Below, in pieces: positions 33,266-43,702 of a stretch of DNA of 64,000 bases. A program made the translations under genes and the position numbers. Position 1 is the stretch's first letter, and each line of letters begins with the position of its first letter. The stretch is from Micrasema longulum (lineage: Eukaryota; Arthropoda; Insecta; Trichoptera; Brachycentridae): the NCBI GenBank assembly GCA_022494885.1, contig JAGVSM010000453.1:124001-188000 (forward strand). Reading direction: 5' to 3'. Below the pieces are notes generated by a model, which saw nothing but the letters and a program-made list of their open reading frames with translations, was not told where the DNA came from and did not search any database.

Positions 33266-34218
33266 GTATTCTGAATGACTTTTAATTCTTATCTCAATTT
33301 TTTTAGATTTTGGATTTTTCTGGGTTTGCAAGTAATCTCCTCATGTATGAATTTTTTTTTTCTGGAGAATTTTAGAAAAAGGAAAATTTTCGAGTTTCAA
33401 AAAAAAGTATTATTTTTATTTCAATAACAACCATTCTTTAATATTTCAGCATGAAATTCGATTTAAAAAAAATCGTCATCATAGGGTTAATGTACTCGTA
33501 TAAATGGGAGGTAAATACTAAGTTTTTCTGCTCAATGAATCTTATAACAGAACCAAAAATAATTTCAAATAAATTCATACAAAATACATAGACGCTTTTC
33601 AGAATATTGCAATCAAATAGAAAGAGAAAATTATTGAGGGTGCGAGATTCGCCAAAGAAAACATAATAAAATCTCTCGCGAACGTATTACATAGCATGAT
33701 ATAGAATATAGCGCGCTTTCTAGCAGCACTTTACCATTAGACTCAGAGCATCGAATTTCGAACCTAATCAAATAAAGGTTGCCTACATTTTTATATCACT
33801 TACATGTAAGTAAATAGATACTGCTTTTTGCTTTAGGGGGAACGAAAAGTGTATCAGATCGCATCGATATTGGCGCTCACTTATGCTGCGAATTTAGCAC
33901 CTACTTTGTAATTAAAATATCGCATTTATTCTTTTTCTGCTGGTAGAAAAATTATAATGTGAAAATACTTAAATAAATTATTTCAAATAAGATTATGAAA
34001 CTTGTCGAGTTGCAGAAATACATTATAATTGAAATGGAAAAATGCGTTTTTTTTTTTTTAATTGTGGCGTTTAATGATTTCTGGTAGCCGGTAGGTTTTT
34101 TTTGTATAATTGGTTATTTTTTGCATAGTTAATTATTTACAAGGCTTAAAATATATACTGCAAAAGGTATGGCCCTTTTGACTACTTTGACTATAGCCGT
34201 CTACTTTAATTATAACGT
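33266..34218. other. AT-rich intergenic, nothing recognised
   Basis: No supported feature. Confidence 0.4.
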
Positions 34219-34462
34219 CGGCCTCGTGGTGTAATGGTCAGTGTGTTTGCCTACCATGCAAGAGGTCTCGGGCTCGATTCCCGACATGGTTGATGTGAAA
34301 AATTTATTTGAAAGGGTGTTTTTAGACAATTATTATTTCACAGTCCCTGGACTGGTTCCTGAGGCGAAAGACTGTTCATCTGACCTTCATGTAACAAAAA
34401 TGTTCAAGATACGCTACGATTGGTGTACCAATGCAGTGCCCTAAAAAGGAATGATGATGATG
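34219..34462 (+). mobile_element. SINE-A, best full-length copy
   Basis: Head CGGCCTCGTGGTGTAATGGT (A-box region), GTTTGCCTACCATGCAAGAG, B box GGCTCGATTCC at 34271-34281, body GATGTGAAAAATTTATTTGA, CAGTCCCTGGACTGGTTCCT, GAGGCGAAAGACTGTTCATC, CTTCATGTAACAAAAATGTT, ATTGGTGTACCAATGCAGTG, tail GATGATGATGA. The tRNA-like head does not fold as a complete cloverleaf (no matching acceptor stem), so it is not a tRNA gene. Short open frames inside it are incidental. Confidence 0.9.
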
Positions 34463-34697
34463 AACTATAGTAGGAGGATGATGTGGGACAATCGTCTTTG
34501 ACCTTGTTATGGAACTTCTCCGCATTTGATTTAAAAAGAGGAGAGGAGATTTAAGAACTATTTCAGGAGGAGCCGGATTATTGCGTACATCAACAGACCT
34601 TTCGTTCCACTTTGACAGTGCCCGGCATTTTTTGCCCTATTCTTATTTATTTCAACAATTACTTTCACTGTTTTAACCATGCATGATATAACCATGA

Positions 34698-34974
34698 TCA
34701 GTCATTATGGCTTATTACTGTTACGATATCTTCAAAGTCTTCATCTTGACTTCTGCATTGCGTCTCTAGTTGCATAGGCTCTAAGCTGAAAAAGAGACGT
34801 TGCATCATCAAATGAAGGATCTTGGGGTGTCTCATCAAAATTTGAACAGTTACTGATTTCTGAGAGATTAAAACTGTAAAGATAGCTCATAAAACTACAG
34901 TGGCCGGTTAAGATGTAAGTTAGTTCGTAGCCAACTAACTGCCTTTTCCCGAAATCAAAGGTATGAAAAATTGT
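34698..34974 (-). pseudogene. R1/I-like LINE post-RT domain remnant
   Basis: The minus strand reads GKRQLVGYELTYILTGHCSF, MSYLYSFNLSEISNCSNFDE, TPQDPSFDDATSLFQLRAYA up to a TGA at 34741. In the next frame SQDEDFEDIVTVISHND runs to a TGA at 34698. 'LT..LTGHG.F..YL..F......C..C...E.P.H..F.C..F' is the zinc-knuckle-like tail of R1- and I-clade elements, which is involved in RNA/DNA binding. Here one Cys is kept but the second Cys and the His/Cys partners are lost, so it cannot be functional. Confidence 0.6.
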
Positions 34975-35022
34975 TGGAAAAGATATTTACGGAAAAGACA
35001 AAAATCATCCAATTTTTATTAA

Positions 35023-35830
35023 CAAAACAAATTTAGATTCCGTGGTAAAAATTGCAATTGTAACAAAACTAACTGCGATCTTACATGTTCAGTACTTGAT
35101 ACAATATATACAATTAAATATCTTGGTGTATACATAGACCAAAACTTAAAATGGAAAGACCATATTAGTGAACTAGTTAAACGAATTAGAAAATGTATAA
35201 ACATAATAATTAGATTAAAGAGTATTTTAAAAATCAATCATTTAAAAATAGCTTAGTACTCAATAGTACAATCTTTGTTAGAATATGGTATTGCAGGATG
35301 GAGTGGTGCATATGCTAATATATTAAACCCTCTTTAAATAGTACAGGAATTAATTATTAAAGTAATTTTTAATAAACCCTCAACATTTAATACGGAAAGT
35401 CTATAAAAAAAATTTTAGGTTCATACAGTAGACACTCTTTATAAAATAAATTCTATTATACAAATTTATAAAGAAGAAAAATTAAAACAATTTGAGATGA
35501 ATAAGTCACTTAGATACCAACAGAATATTAAAATTCCTAAATTCCATACAAGTCATGGTCAAAATACCTTTGTCTTCAAAGGCGTACAAAATTATAATAA
35601 TCTTCCCAATGAACTAAAAACTATTAAAAATAATATATCAATAAATAAATTTTAAGTTTATCTGAAGAAATTTTTTGAACGCATGTAAAAACAACATTAA
35701 ATTTTAATTAGTATGAATGTATTATTGTTTTATGTTTTTTCTTTATATATCCTATGTTTTTATTTTTATTTTTCTTTCTCATGTACTCGTTTTTAAAATT
35801 ATATAAACTCCTATAAATAAACAACTAAAA
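35023..35830 (+). pseudogene. Jockey/CR1-like LINE reverse transcriptase, C-terminal half, with 3' UTR
   Basis: A single frame with five stops (35252, 35335, 35402 and nearby, and 35654) runs from 35023 to 35688: IYTIKYLGVYIDQNLKWKDH, ISELVKRIRKCINIIIRLKS, YSIVQSLLEYGIAGWSGAYA, NTFVFKGVQNYNNLPNELKT, INKF and VYLKKFFERM. These are the RT thumb ('KYLGVxxD..L.W..H'), the 'VQS.LEYGI..W' stretch and the usual 'YN.LP.E' end. The palm domain is missing. An A/T-rich 3' UTR ends about 35830 with CTATAAATAAACAACTAAAA. Because stops have accumulated without frameshifts, decay appears to be mainly by point mutation. Confidence 0.9.
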
Positions 35831-36667
35831 CAGTGTAAGTCACTCTCCAAGCACAAGATTAAGTCTCTTTTTTTGGAGAGTTACAGTGATAATATTAACT
35901 AGATGTGTAAAAGTAGATACGTATAGAATTTCACAAAAACATGTACTTTTTATGAAATTTATTAGTAATAAAAAATTACCTGTCCAGTAGTTTCACGTAA
36001 ATACCGGTCGTTCCAGAGCTAAAGTCTCCTGCTTCTTAGCGGATAGTATTAATTTTCTATCAAATGCAAATATTTTTACGCTGTGGTATCTTAAATAGAT
36101 TGGTAAAAATACCTTTCTAATGATTTTCGAAGTAAGTTTCACATCTGTATCCTGTCCCAGAATCAGTAATTAAAAATATAGGGCACGCTTTAATAATGTA
36201 ATAAAATATTTTTACAATTACTTAGAACTAATTTCCTATGATGCGGAGTGATTAAACTATACAGTAGGCTTGTTTTGTAGATAAAAACAGTTGATTTGTA
36301 CGTCTCGAGTTGCTCTCTGTAGAAATTTCCTTTGAACTCCGAAGCGCCGCTTGTTTTTCCGCTTTCAATTGTCTCCCCGCTGTTAAGGGATGTTCATCCC
36401 CTTTGACGGCACATGTCGTCTTGCTAATTAAAAAAGAAATTATGATCTTCAAACGTAAATAAGCCGTACAGGGCTTCACTGCACTTGAATATGACGCAAT
36501 AGTCCTTCGTTCCGACGAAGGACTCCCTCTTAATACATTTATTTGATGTCATCATAATGATTGCCTTGATGAAAACCACGATACAAAGAGTCATCATTTG
36601 AATAATATTTCCTTTTCCGCTACAAAATCTTCAAATTACCTTATTGCACTACACTTGTGGTTTTTGA
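35831..36667. other. Intergenic; small perfect hairpin at 36501-36524
   Basis: AGTCCTTCGT and its reverse complement flank a TCCG loop at 36501-36524. The island at 36250-36430 is less AT-rich, but nothing is recognised in it. Confidence 0.4.
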
Positions 36668-37230
36668 AAATTTCAAACGACATCAAAGGACGCATTAGTA
36701 TTTGTAGCATACCTGAAGAAAATCCAAAAGAAGTTTCTGAGATATCTCTACACGGGAGAGTGCGGGTATTATCCTTGGCTCTACCCGACCGAGTTTCTCC
36801 AGGGTATGCTTGGCTACAACAGTTTGGAGACTAGGAGGAATGTGTATTTGACTACACATTTTAATCGATTGTTGCGCGGTATGATCGATAATTCTGAAAT
36901 TATGATGAGCATTGGTCTGTATGTTTCTGACAATTACCTAAGACAGCGTCAGCATAGATTGTTTCATATTTCGATATTCAGGACCAACCTGCCTATGGTT
37001 ATGCCTGTTGGAAGGGCTACCGCTATGCTGAATAACATCGCTCTGGATATTGATCTGTTCCATGTATCCGAAGGGGTTTTCCGGAGCAGGATTCTCCTAC
37101 TACTTTGACATGATTCTCCTACTACTTTGACATGAATCTTTCTTGTATTTTTTTTTCTTTTTTGTAATATGTACGTATTGAATATATTTTTGTAAGGTAT
37201 ATGTTATATTTAAAATAAATGAATTCAATT
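36668..37230 (+). pseudogene. LINE reverse transcriptase C-terminus (YPWLYPT family), open frame
   Basis: The frame 36668-37108 is open: LKKIQKKFLRYLYTGECGYY, PWLYPTEFLQGMLGYNSLET, RRNVYLTTHFNRLLRGMIDN, GLYVSDNYLRQRQHRLFHIS, FRTNLPMVMPVGRATAML, FHVSEGVFRSRILLLL then TGA. 'IQKKFLRYLY....YYPWLYPT.FL.GMLGYNSLE.RR' is a conserved signature of a group of insect jockey-like RTs. The copy looks intact over about 130 residues but starts after the palm domain. A 3' UTR follows to about 37230. A 22 bp tandem duplication covers the stop codon (37090-37133). A second, more damaged member is at 41567-42060 (-). Confidence 0.88.
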
Positions 37231-37289
37231 GAACTGAATTGAAGTAGCTAGGTTCGAAATTTTAATAGCACGTTAAGTAGACATTTCAA

Positions 37290-37590
37290 AATTTGTTGCA
37301 ACAGAGAGGGAAAGCATTTTCGAGATGGGAATATAGTAGTCTGGGCATTTAGAAGGCTTACAACCTGTTGTTGGCTGGTTTTAGTGGCCACACACATAGT
37401 GTAATATTCACTGTTCTGCCTTTCTTTAAACATCCACATTTCCTCAATTCTTTCATTTTTCGACTTTTGTGAAGTAAAGGAGCTACAACTTCTATTGATG
37501 TGGGCGAGATTCACCTGGCTGAATTATTTTACCTAGTAGGCGATACTTCAAAACACTTTTTCAATTTTTATACTTCTTCTAATACCAGTT
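37290..37590 (+). repeat. Repeat family R-B, best long copy
   Basis: From left to right: ATTTGTTGCAACAGAGAGGG, CATTTTCGAGATGGGAATAT, AGTCTGGGCATTTAGAAGGC, TTGTTGGCTGGTTTTAGTGG, GTGTAATATTCACTGTTCTG, AATTCTTTCATTTTTCGACT, TATTGATGTGGGCGAGATTC, ACACTTTTTCAATTTTTATA. It has no coding frame, and no clear pol III box or inverted ends within this copy. Parts recur at nine places in the window. Confidence 0.8.
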
Positions 37591-38314
37591 ATGATAAGCA
37601 AGTATGAATCTTTTTTCCAAGGTAATAGCGGGCAAGCCAACGTTCGGGCAGCACAACGTCTGTCGGGTCCGCTAATATGTAATAAATGAATAGTTTTGTT
37701 TTGCATTATGTAACCACTGTTCTTCATTCGTTATTTATTACATTTTATAAAATAAAAACACATTCATACGAAAGGCATTTGTAGACGAGAGAGCTTTTAT
37801 TCCGGAGATAATCAGCCAAGGATAACTGAACAGCTATCTTGAGAAAGAATTTGCAAACAACTTAACAGAAAATAAGTTTAACTGAGCTGACGAAAGTAAC
37901 TCAGGCGGGTATAGTCCGATGTTTTGCAATGAGTTCCCATTCGCAGAAACTCCTTCGCTTTCTCTTTATCCGAAATAAGGAAAGAACTTGTACTTACGGA
38001 ATACGTTATCTGGAAAACTTTCATCCACGCATCAAGAAAGGAATATAAACAGATAGAATTATACCCTGATTCGGGGAAAATAAAGTTTTATCAATTTATT
38101 CAGATAATTTTAAGGAACAGCTTAGATCAAGTTAAAGAATACGAATAAACTATTGTTTTTTAAAAACATCACTTACGTAAGTAAAACGCATTACAGTGTG
38201 ATGTGTAAAAAAAAATAACGACCCAATGACAGATGTAAAGGAATTAAAATGCATCATAAATTTTAAAAGAAAAATAACTGTAGGTATTAATTACTTCACA
38301 ATACATAAAATGAA
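37591..38314. other. Intergenic, nothing recognised
   Basis: A less AT-rich part at 37780-38060 has no recognisable content. Confidence 0.4.
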
Positions 38315-38925
38315 AAAAATGAAATGAAATTATTAACATATAAACAAAGAATATTTTACAATACAATGATATTTGTTCATAAAATTATAAACTCTAATAA
38401 AAAAACAGAATTTTGGGAAAAAATTGATCGGAACCAGCATGAACACAATCACAATACTAGAGAAAAGAACAAAATTAGACTTCCATTTAGGAAAAAGGCA
38501 AAGTCACAAAATTCAATTTTATTTAAAGCAATTAAAAAGTATTACGAAATGGAAAAAAAATTTTATGAAGAAAAAAACATTTCAAAATTTAAAATAATGG
38601 TCAAGACATTTTTCATTTTTTTCATTTTTTTTTTGCACCACAACAGGCCAGGAGGCCCAATTACAGTGGTGAATTACATTACGAACAACCAGGCTTGAGA
38701 AAAATCACATTTTTTAATTATTGTGTTCTCACCGGGAATCGAACCCGGAACCTTCCGTGCGTGAGTCAAGCGTCTTGACCACTACACCACGGAGGCCGCC
38801 ACATATGTGATAAACAATTTATAAATTGAATATATTTGCAATGTTATTATTAGAACACACATAACAATATGTATGATATGTGTGCCCTATTTTAAGATTT
38901 AAATAAAAAAATAAAAAGTACAGCG
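38315..38925 (+). pseudogene. LINE reverse transcriptase C-terminus split by SINE-C
   Basis: The frame from 38324 reads MKLLTYKQRIFYNTMIFVHK, EHNHNTREKNKIRLPFRKKA, KSQNSILFKAIKKYYEMEKK and KFKIMVKTF. It parallels 30547-30882 (TVKQKIK..., TRDKKKIRLPMRRKTESQNS). At 38634 the sequence changes into a minus-strand SINE-C, and A/T-rich sequence resumes after 38800 that looks like the element's 3' UTR, ending about 38925 with AAATAAAAAAATAAAAAG. The upstream RT domains are missing. The last open codons run into SINE sequence and are not original. Confidence 0.75.
38634..38800 (-). mobile_element. SINE-C, full copy
   Basis: Minus strand: GGCGGCCTCCGTGGTGTAGT, GGTCAAGACGCTTGACTCAC, B box GGTTCGATTCC at 38735-38745 inside a perfect T-arm-like CCGGG/CCCGG stem, GGTGAGAACACAATAATTAA, then the tail CACCACTGTAATTGGGCCTC followed by CTGGCCTGTTGTGG. 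The same head and tail occur at 56297-56443. Confidence 0.88.
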
Positions 38926-39450
38926 AAAGATTTTTTCAAAAAATGTAAGTGTTTATATATGATCCATTCCATTCATAAATTTTCCTTACATATGCGTAGC
39001 AAAAAAATTCACAAGTATCATTCAAAAGTAGGTACTTACACAAGTAAAAAAAGTTTGTTTACTTGGTTCACTGACAGGCACTACAAATAAACGTTTAAGC
39101 AAAACTGTACACATGTAATAATAAATGCATGACTATACACGAAAAAAAAGTTTGTCTTTGTATCGGGTGGGAATTGGACATGCTGTATTAGTTGGTCACT
39201 CTAAATCTAATGGTCAAAAAAAAAGTAAACGTGAGAATTTTTCTCCACCATTAAATATACACTTTTTTGTGTTTCATTACACTAATTTATTTTTGATCAT
39301 TAAATTTGGAATGTCAAAATCGTAGCATGTCCAATTGCTGTTGTAACGCCCTTTGTTCGTATTATTTTAATTATTATATTGTTTTTTTTTATTTGTTCAT
39401 GTTTCCGGTTCAATTTGCTATTATTTTATTTAAACCGTGATTATTTACTA
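38926..39450. other. AT-rich intergenic, nothing recognised
   Basis: No supported feature. Confidence 0.4.
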
Positions 39451-39566
39451 CAATGGTCCCTGATCGGCACCTGAAGCGTAAAGCTGATCACCTTACCTTA
39501 ATGTATCAGATGATCGACATACGCTGCATTTAGTGCACCGATGCACTGCCCTATGCGTAGTGCAGT
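39451..39566 (+). mobile_element. SINE-A, 3' half
   Basis: AATGGTCCCTGATCGGCACC, TGAAGCGTAAAGCTGATCAC, CTTACCTTAATGTATCAGAT, TAGTGCACCGATGCACTGCC and CTATGCGTAGTGCAG follow the body of the 34219 copy. The trinucleotide tail is lost. Confidence 0.8.
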
Positions 39567-39631
39567 TTAATAGTAACTTTGATACGAGTATTTCAAGCTG
39601 CAAGAAATCTATCCAGGGATTTCAAAGGTGG

Positions 39632-39790
39632 TAGTCGAACATGCCAATCACGACACTACGAGGTGGGCATATATCTCCACTTGATTGACTTTTTTCATGC
39701 CGTCAAACCGAAAAAATCATGCACGGTTCTGGTTCGAATTCACAAACAGAACTGTATTATTTATCTGCCCGGACACGAAGAATAAAATGT
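39632..39790 (-). mobile_element. SINE-A head with an upstream leader
   Basis: The minus strand has GCCCACCTCGTAGTGTCGTG (A-box region) preceded by AATCAAGTGGAGATATAT and, further upstream, AATACAGTTCTGTTTGTGAA and CCAGAACCGTGCATG. The same upstream block lies next to the SINE-A head at 58326-58430 (-), so it is part of a longer element or a shared insertion target. Confidence 0.55.
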
Positions 39791-39835
39791 AAAAAATATT
39801 ATTCCTACTTAAAGCATTTATTGATTGATTTAATT

Positions 39836-40092
39836 TTTATTTTGTAGAACTCCATATTTAAACTTATAATATAAGAAATCAAACACTGATTTGAGTCTAC
39901 GGAACACTTTATTTTATTTTTACAAATACCTTTATAAAAATAAAAATTCCGTGACAATTGTTTCGCCTTGTTAGATTCAAGGTACTTTCGCAACAAATAA
40001 AAATAATCTGATGAACTATAGCATTAAATGATTTATTATGTTATAAAGTGTTCAGTAGACTCAAATTAGTGTTTGATTTTTATATTATAAGT
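39836..40092. mobile_element. Palindromic repeat family R-F, complete copy
   Basis: Left arm TTTTGTAGAACTCCATATTT, AAGAAATCAAACACTGATTT; right arm GTGTTCAGTAGACTCAAATT, AGTGTTTGATTTTTATATTA. The loop has TTGTTTCGCCTTGTTAGA. It is about 25 bp longer in the middle than 32304-32535. Confidence 0.8.
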
Positions 40093-40591
40093 TCAGAGCA
40101 TTTTTTTGTGATGAACATTCAATAAAACGTAATTAACGAACATTAATTAATTTATTTATTTAACTTTTTGTACATAATGTTATTTTTAGATTGGTACATC
40201 AATAATCAAATAGAATTTAACAATTTCCGAAAACTAACTTACACGGATATAGGCATTCATAATTAATTCAATAATTTTACTTCAAAAACATATTAACGCT
40301 CATTTGTATTGTGAGAAATTAACAGATTTAACATAACAACCTATATAAACTTTTCGCGATTAATGTAAAAAAAATATTTTACTTCTACTATTTTTACGTT
40401 TAACATTTATTTTCTACATATTCACTCAAATATAGTAATACTTTATTTTCTTTCACCCCATGCCTGAAGGCAAGTGACGATATTTCCTATCAGTAGATAA
40501 ACATATTTTCTATAAAGAGACTAATTATTTTAACATTTAATTTTCATGCGTAGTAAATTAATTTATTTACCTTTTTGTAAATAACGTTAAT
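40093..40591. other. AT-rich intergenic
   Basis: TTTATTTAACTTTTTGTACA at about 40157 resembles TTTATTTACCTTTTTGTAAA at 40562 and may be another copy of the LINE end described next. Nothing else. Confidence 0.4.
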
Positions 40592-40652
40592 TGTACATTG
40601 GCGGGCTTATTGCCAGATGGCAATTTATTCCAACCAACCAACCAATAAAATA
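40592..40652 (+). mobile_element. LINE 3' end with ACCA repeats
   Basis: TGTACATTGGCGGGCTTATT and GCCAGATGGCAATTTATTCC are followed by CAACCAACCAACCAATAAAA. A short stem-loop plus a 4-base tandem tail is a known style of 3' end for CR1-like LINEs. No protein is attached. Confidence 0.45.
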
Positions 40653-40762
40653 AAAGTTTTATTTGTATAAAATGAAAATAAAGATAAAAAAAATCTAAAG
40701 AAATATATAAAAATAGAAATAAATTTATTTGTGTATGAATTACCTTAAATCAATACCATTAC

Positions 40763-40972
40763 TCAGTTGGAAAAGGGGAAAAGGAGGAAAAGGAAAAGAA
40801 GGAGAGATTGAGGAAGAGAAAGGAGATGTTTCTTCAGACGTGATTTAAACAGAGATACTGTAGTAACATCTTTGATGGTGGATGGGAGATGATTCCACAG
40901 TCGAGCGGCATGGACACGATATGAGTTAGAGAAGAAAGAGAAATTGTAGATGGGTATTAAGAAAGTGCTTTA
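40763..40972 (-). pseudogene. L2-style LINE reverse transcriptase C-terminal end
   Basis: The minus strand encodes FLIPIYNFSFFSNSYRVHAA, RLWNHLPSTIKDVTTVSLFK and SRLKKHLLSLPQSLLLF to a TGA at 40763. 'AARLWN.LP..I......FK..LK.HLL' is the standard ending of L2/CR1-clade RTs, and here the tryptophan is kept, unlike at 7211-7738. The reading frame is open but very short, because the element is truncated shortly upstream. Confidence 0.75.
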
Positions 40973-41566
40973 AGAAATAGAAATTCATGTTTCCTGAAAA
41001 CATTTTTTTATAAATGTCATAAAAATAAATATAAAACATTCATTCTCTTTTAAGTGCTTCGAAATCAAAAGTTTGACCATATATTCAGAAATATCTGTAG
41101 AAGTTTCCAATGTAACTTCGATAAGATCAGGTAAGTGTATGTTTTGCGGTAGAGGACGTTTTGAGAGTTTGTCAACTATTTTAGCGTTAAGCGGAACACT
41201 ATTAAATTATCTTCAAGAGGGAGAAATGAGGAATGCCTCTCCGCATAAACTTTGCCAATAACCATCTTCGCTAGTTATGGAACGTTATGCAAAGTAGTTG
41301 GGAATTTCAGACATTTTGTGGAAAAATGAAAAGTACGTCTTTTCTAGAATCTAGCCGTCTGATCAAGCACTTAAAAACTTTTAAGGGATTGTAAATTACA
41401 ATCGCTTAACAAGTTAGTGAAAAATATTTTTACTTAAATCATTAAATTTACTGTATTACGAGTATAAATACTCGTATACAGCACCCAGATTACAATTCGA
41501 ATTCAAATTGATTTTGATTATACCAAAATAACATGACAAATAAAACAAAATATTTCAGGCGTTAAA
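40973..41566. other. Intergenic, nothing recognised
   Basis: A 62-codon frame at 41073-41261 (+) contains a donor-like CAGGTAAGTG at about 41130 but no known domain. The part near 41480-41560 may be the 3' UTR of the next element. Confidence 0.35.
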
Positions 41567-42060
41567 TTAAGATAACATATCAGGCCAGGAACCCTTGAGC
41601 AATGGCTTAATATTATGAAGGTATAATACTCTCCAATACCAATAATATTTGCCTCTGAAACATAGTTTCATTGATGTGAAAATGTTAATCTCCGCTTTAA
41701 TCAAGATAAACTGCCTGACTGCTTTTCCTATCGGCATGACTAGACGCAGGTTGGTTCTGAAAGCTGGGAGGTAAAACAGTATGTGCTGACGCTGTCGGAG
41801 ATATTCATCTGAAGCATAAAAATTGATACTATCCAAAATGGCCGAGTTCTCCAAATAATCTTATCAAGTTGTATTGTATTGTATTGTCTCTTTTAAGTTG
41901 CAAAAGGTTGGTCCCCAGTATGCCTAATAGGAATGCAGTTGGATAGAGCCACGGATAATTAGCATACTCTCTCATGTAGAGATATAAAAAAAAACCTTAA
42001 CCCTCTCCAGCATGAGGGAATATCTCGCCTCGTGTGGACTTCATATCGCTGAATCACTCT
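41567..42060 (-). pseudogene. LINE reverse transcriptase C-terminus (YPWLYPT family), damaged
   Basis: Minus strand: SPHEARYSLMLERVKVFF, then YLYMREYANYPWLYPTAFLL, GILGTNLLQLKRD, and after a stop-containing stretch INFYASDEYLRQRQHILFYL, PAFRTNLRLVMPIGKAVRQF. It aligns with 36722-37060 (YLYTGECGYYPWLYPTEFLQ, SDNYLRQRQHRLFHIS, FRTNLPMVMPVG). The expected VW before SP is a TGA-type stop, the QKKFLR block is frame-shifted by an A-run, and about 20 codons in the middle are replaced by TTGTATTGTA repeats. Confidence 0.82.
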
Positions 42061-43472
42061 TAGGCCTGCTCCACACCAACGAGATGTACAGGAGTGCGCT
42101 GGGATTCTCGAAAACTCTTCTCATTCGGAAAATAAAACACATTTTCTGAATTGAAAGTGGGCAAAGTTATCTTCAATACTGTCTTTAAAATTAAAATCAA
42201 ACTTTTATACGAAAATATCTGTATTTGGATGTTTTTTTTTGCGAAAATTATAATGTTCACATTTTTGTACAGGAAATTCAATTTTACTAAATAAACTAAT
42301 TAAAACTAACTCTTAACGGAGTTATCTTCAAGGGTCTCTGAAACAAAATAGAATTCTCGGTACGAAAATGTGCATATTTGTATAATTTAAATATTTTCGT
42401 CACTTGCCTGTAATTGAATATGTTTCAAAAAAATAATTGCAAAAACATTTCATTTTTCAGACGGAACATTTTACTTTACACACAATTCAAGAAAACTCTG
42501 TTAACTTCCCATTGTAATACGGGCCTGGATACTATTTCAATGAATGTGCTTATTTATTATATTTTATTTTATTATAAATAGGAATTACTAAAAAATTTGC
42601 ATTTTAAAAAAACATATAATTTTAAGATACCAACTAGTCGATACAATTTTACAAGCACATAACTTTAATTACAGAATTATAGAGAATTGGTTTTTATTGT
42701 CAATTAAATGGATAAATAATTTTACAAGCAGACACTACGTACACCATAGATTAAAATACTGAAAGCAAAAGACCATCAAAAATCAACCTCAAATATTTAT
42801 AAAGCACAATATAATGTAATACATGCGTATTAACAACACTATAAAATAAAAATATTTTTTTGGTTTCAGTTTACAATGATTTAATCGAGCACTAAATACA
42901 TAGTCCAGAACTTGTCTTAATGTCTCTTATGTTTGTCAACGCTTCTTTTCTTCTTTTTTAATATTTTTTTCTATAATTATATTGTAATATTAATACCCTT
43001 TGAATTGTATAAATTGACAATGTCCGTAATAAATAAATAAAACATTATATTTAATGATTTGTATCCTACGCAATATCTATCCAAGAACAATCGGTTAAAC
43101 TATACTTTTATAAGATCAAGAGATAAGTGCTCATCCAAATGTATCGCTTTCCACTAGCCAAGATTCAAAGAATGAAATATAAAGTCTACATTGGAGATAA
43201 AGTACAGTAACTTTTCAGTAGACGTAATAGCATTAGGCTCCCATTTTATCGTATATGTAGGTACGTTTAAATAATATGATTTACAAGGCAGTCACTGCCA
43301 CTGCGGCAGTGTTTAGAATTTCCACGAACTGCCGAATCATGTTACCGTAAGAGTAAAAAGCACTTTTACAGGTAGGGTTGTCGACCAATTCAGTTAAAAT
43401 TGGGGAAAAGTTACTTGAAAACACTTCTTTATTATGATCAGGTACTATGGTTGTGTGACCAGTTTTATAATT
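42061..43472. other. AT-rich intergenic with a probable LINE 3' end at 42900-43043
   Basis: The part ending ATTGACAATGTCCGTAATAA then ATAAATAAAAC at 43043 looks like a LINE 3' UTR, but no protein precedes it. Nothing else is recognised. Confidence 0.4.
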
Positions 43473-43545
43473 GCTTCTTCTTCTTTGTGTCATGTCCCGG
43501 GACGTTAGCGATCACCATGGCGAATGTTTTACTCGCCATAGTGAT
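43473..43545 (-). repeat. R-G 3' end with GAA tail
   Basis: Minus strand: ATCACTATGGCGAGTAAAAC, ATTCGCCATGGTGATCGCTA, ACGTCCCGGGACATGACACA, AAGAAGAAGAAGC. The ATCACTATGGCGA / TCGCCATGGTGAT parts form a hairpin. Related to the end of 32861-33265. Confidence 0.6.
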
Positions 43546-43702
43546 ATTCTGGGAAGTGCAACAGAAAAATATGTCTATATTGTGAGCATAAACCGTATTC
43601 AGCAAGCGATTCACCTATCAATGGGTGAATTCTAACATGCAGTTGTACGGCGGCTGTAACTTTTAATAACCGCTATTGTTTCAACCGGACAAAATAGCGT
43701 TC

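Noticed and set aside
34219..34292. tRNA gene at the SINE-A head (and similar heads in SINE-B and SINE-C)
   Set aside because: A and B boxes are present, but the acceptor stem does not pair and every head is followed by the same family-specific body, so these are SINEs.
34241..34444. 67-codon open frame
   Set aside because: Lies entirely within SINE-A, which is non-coding.
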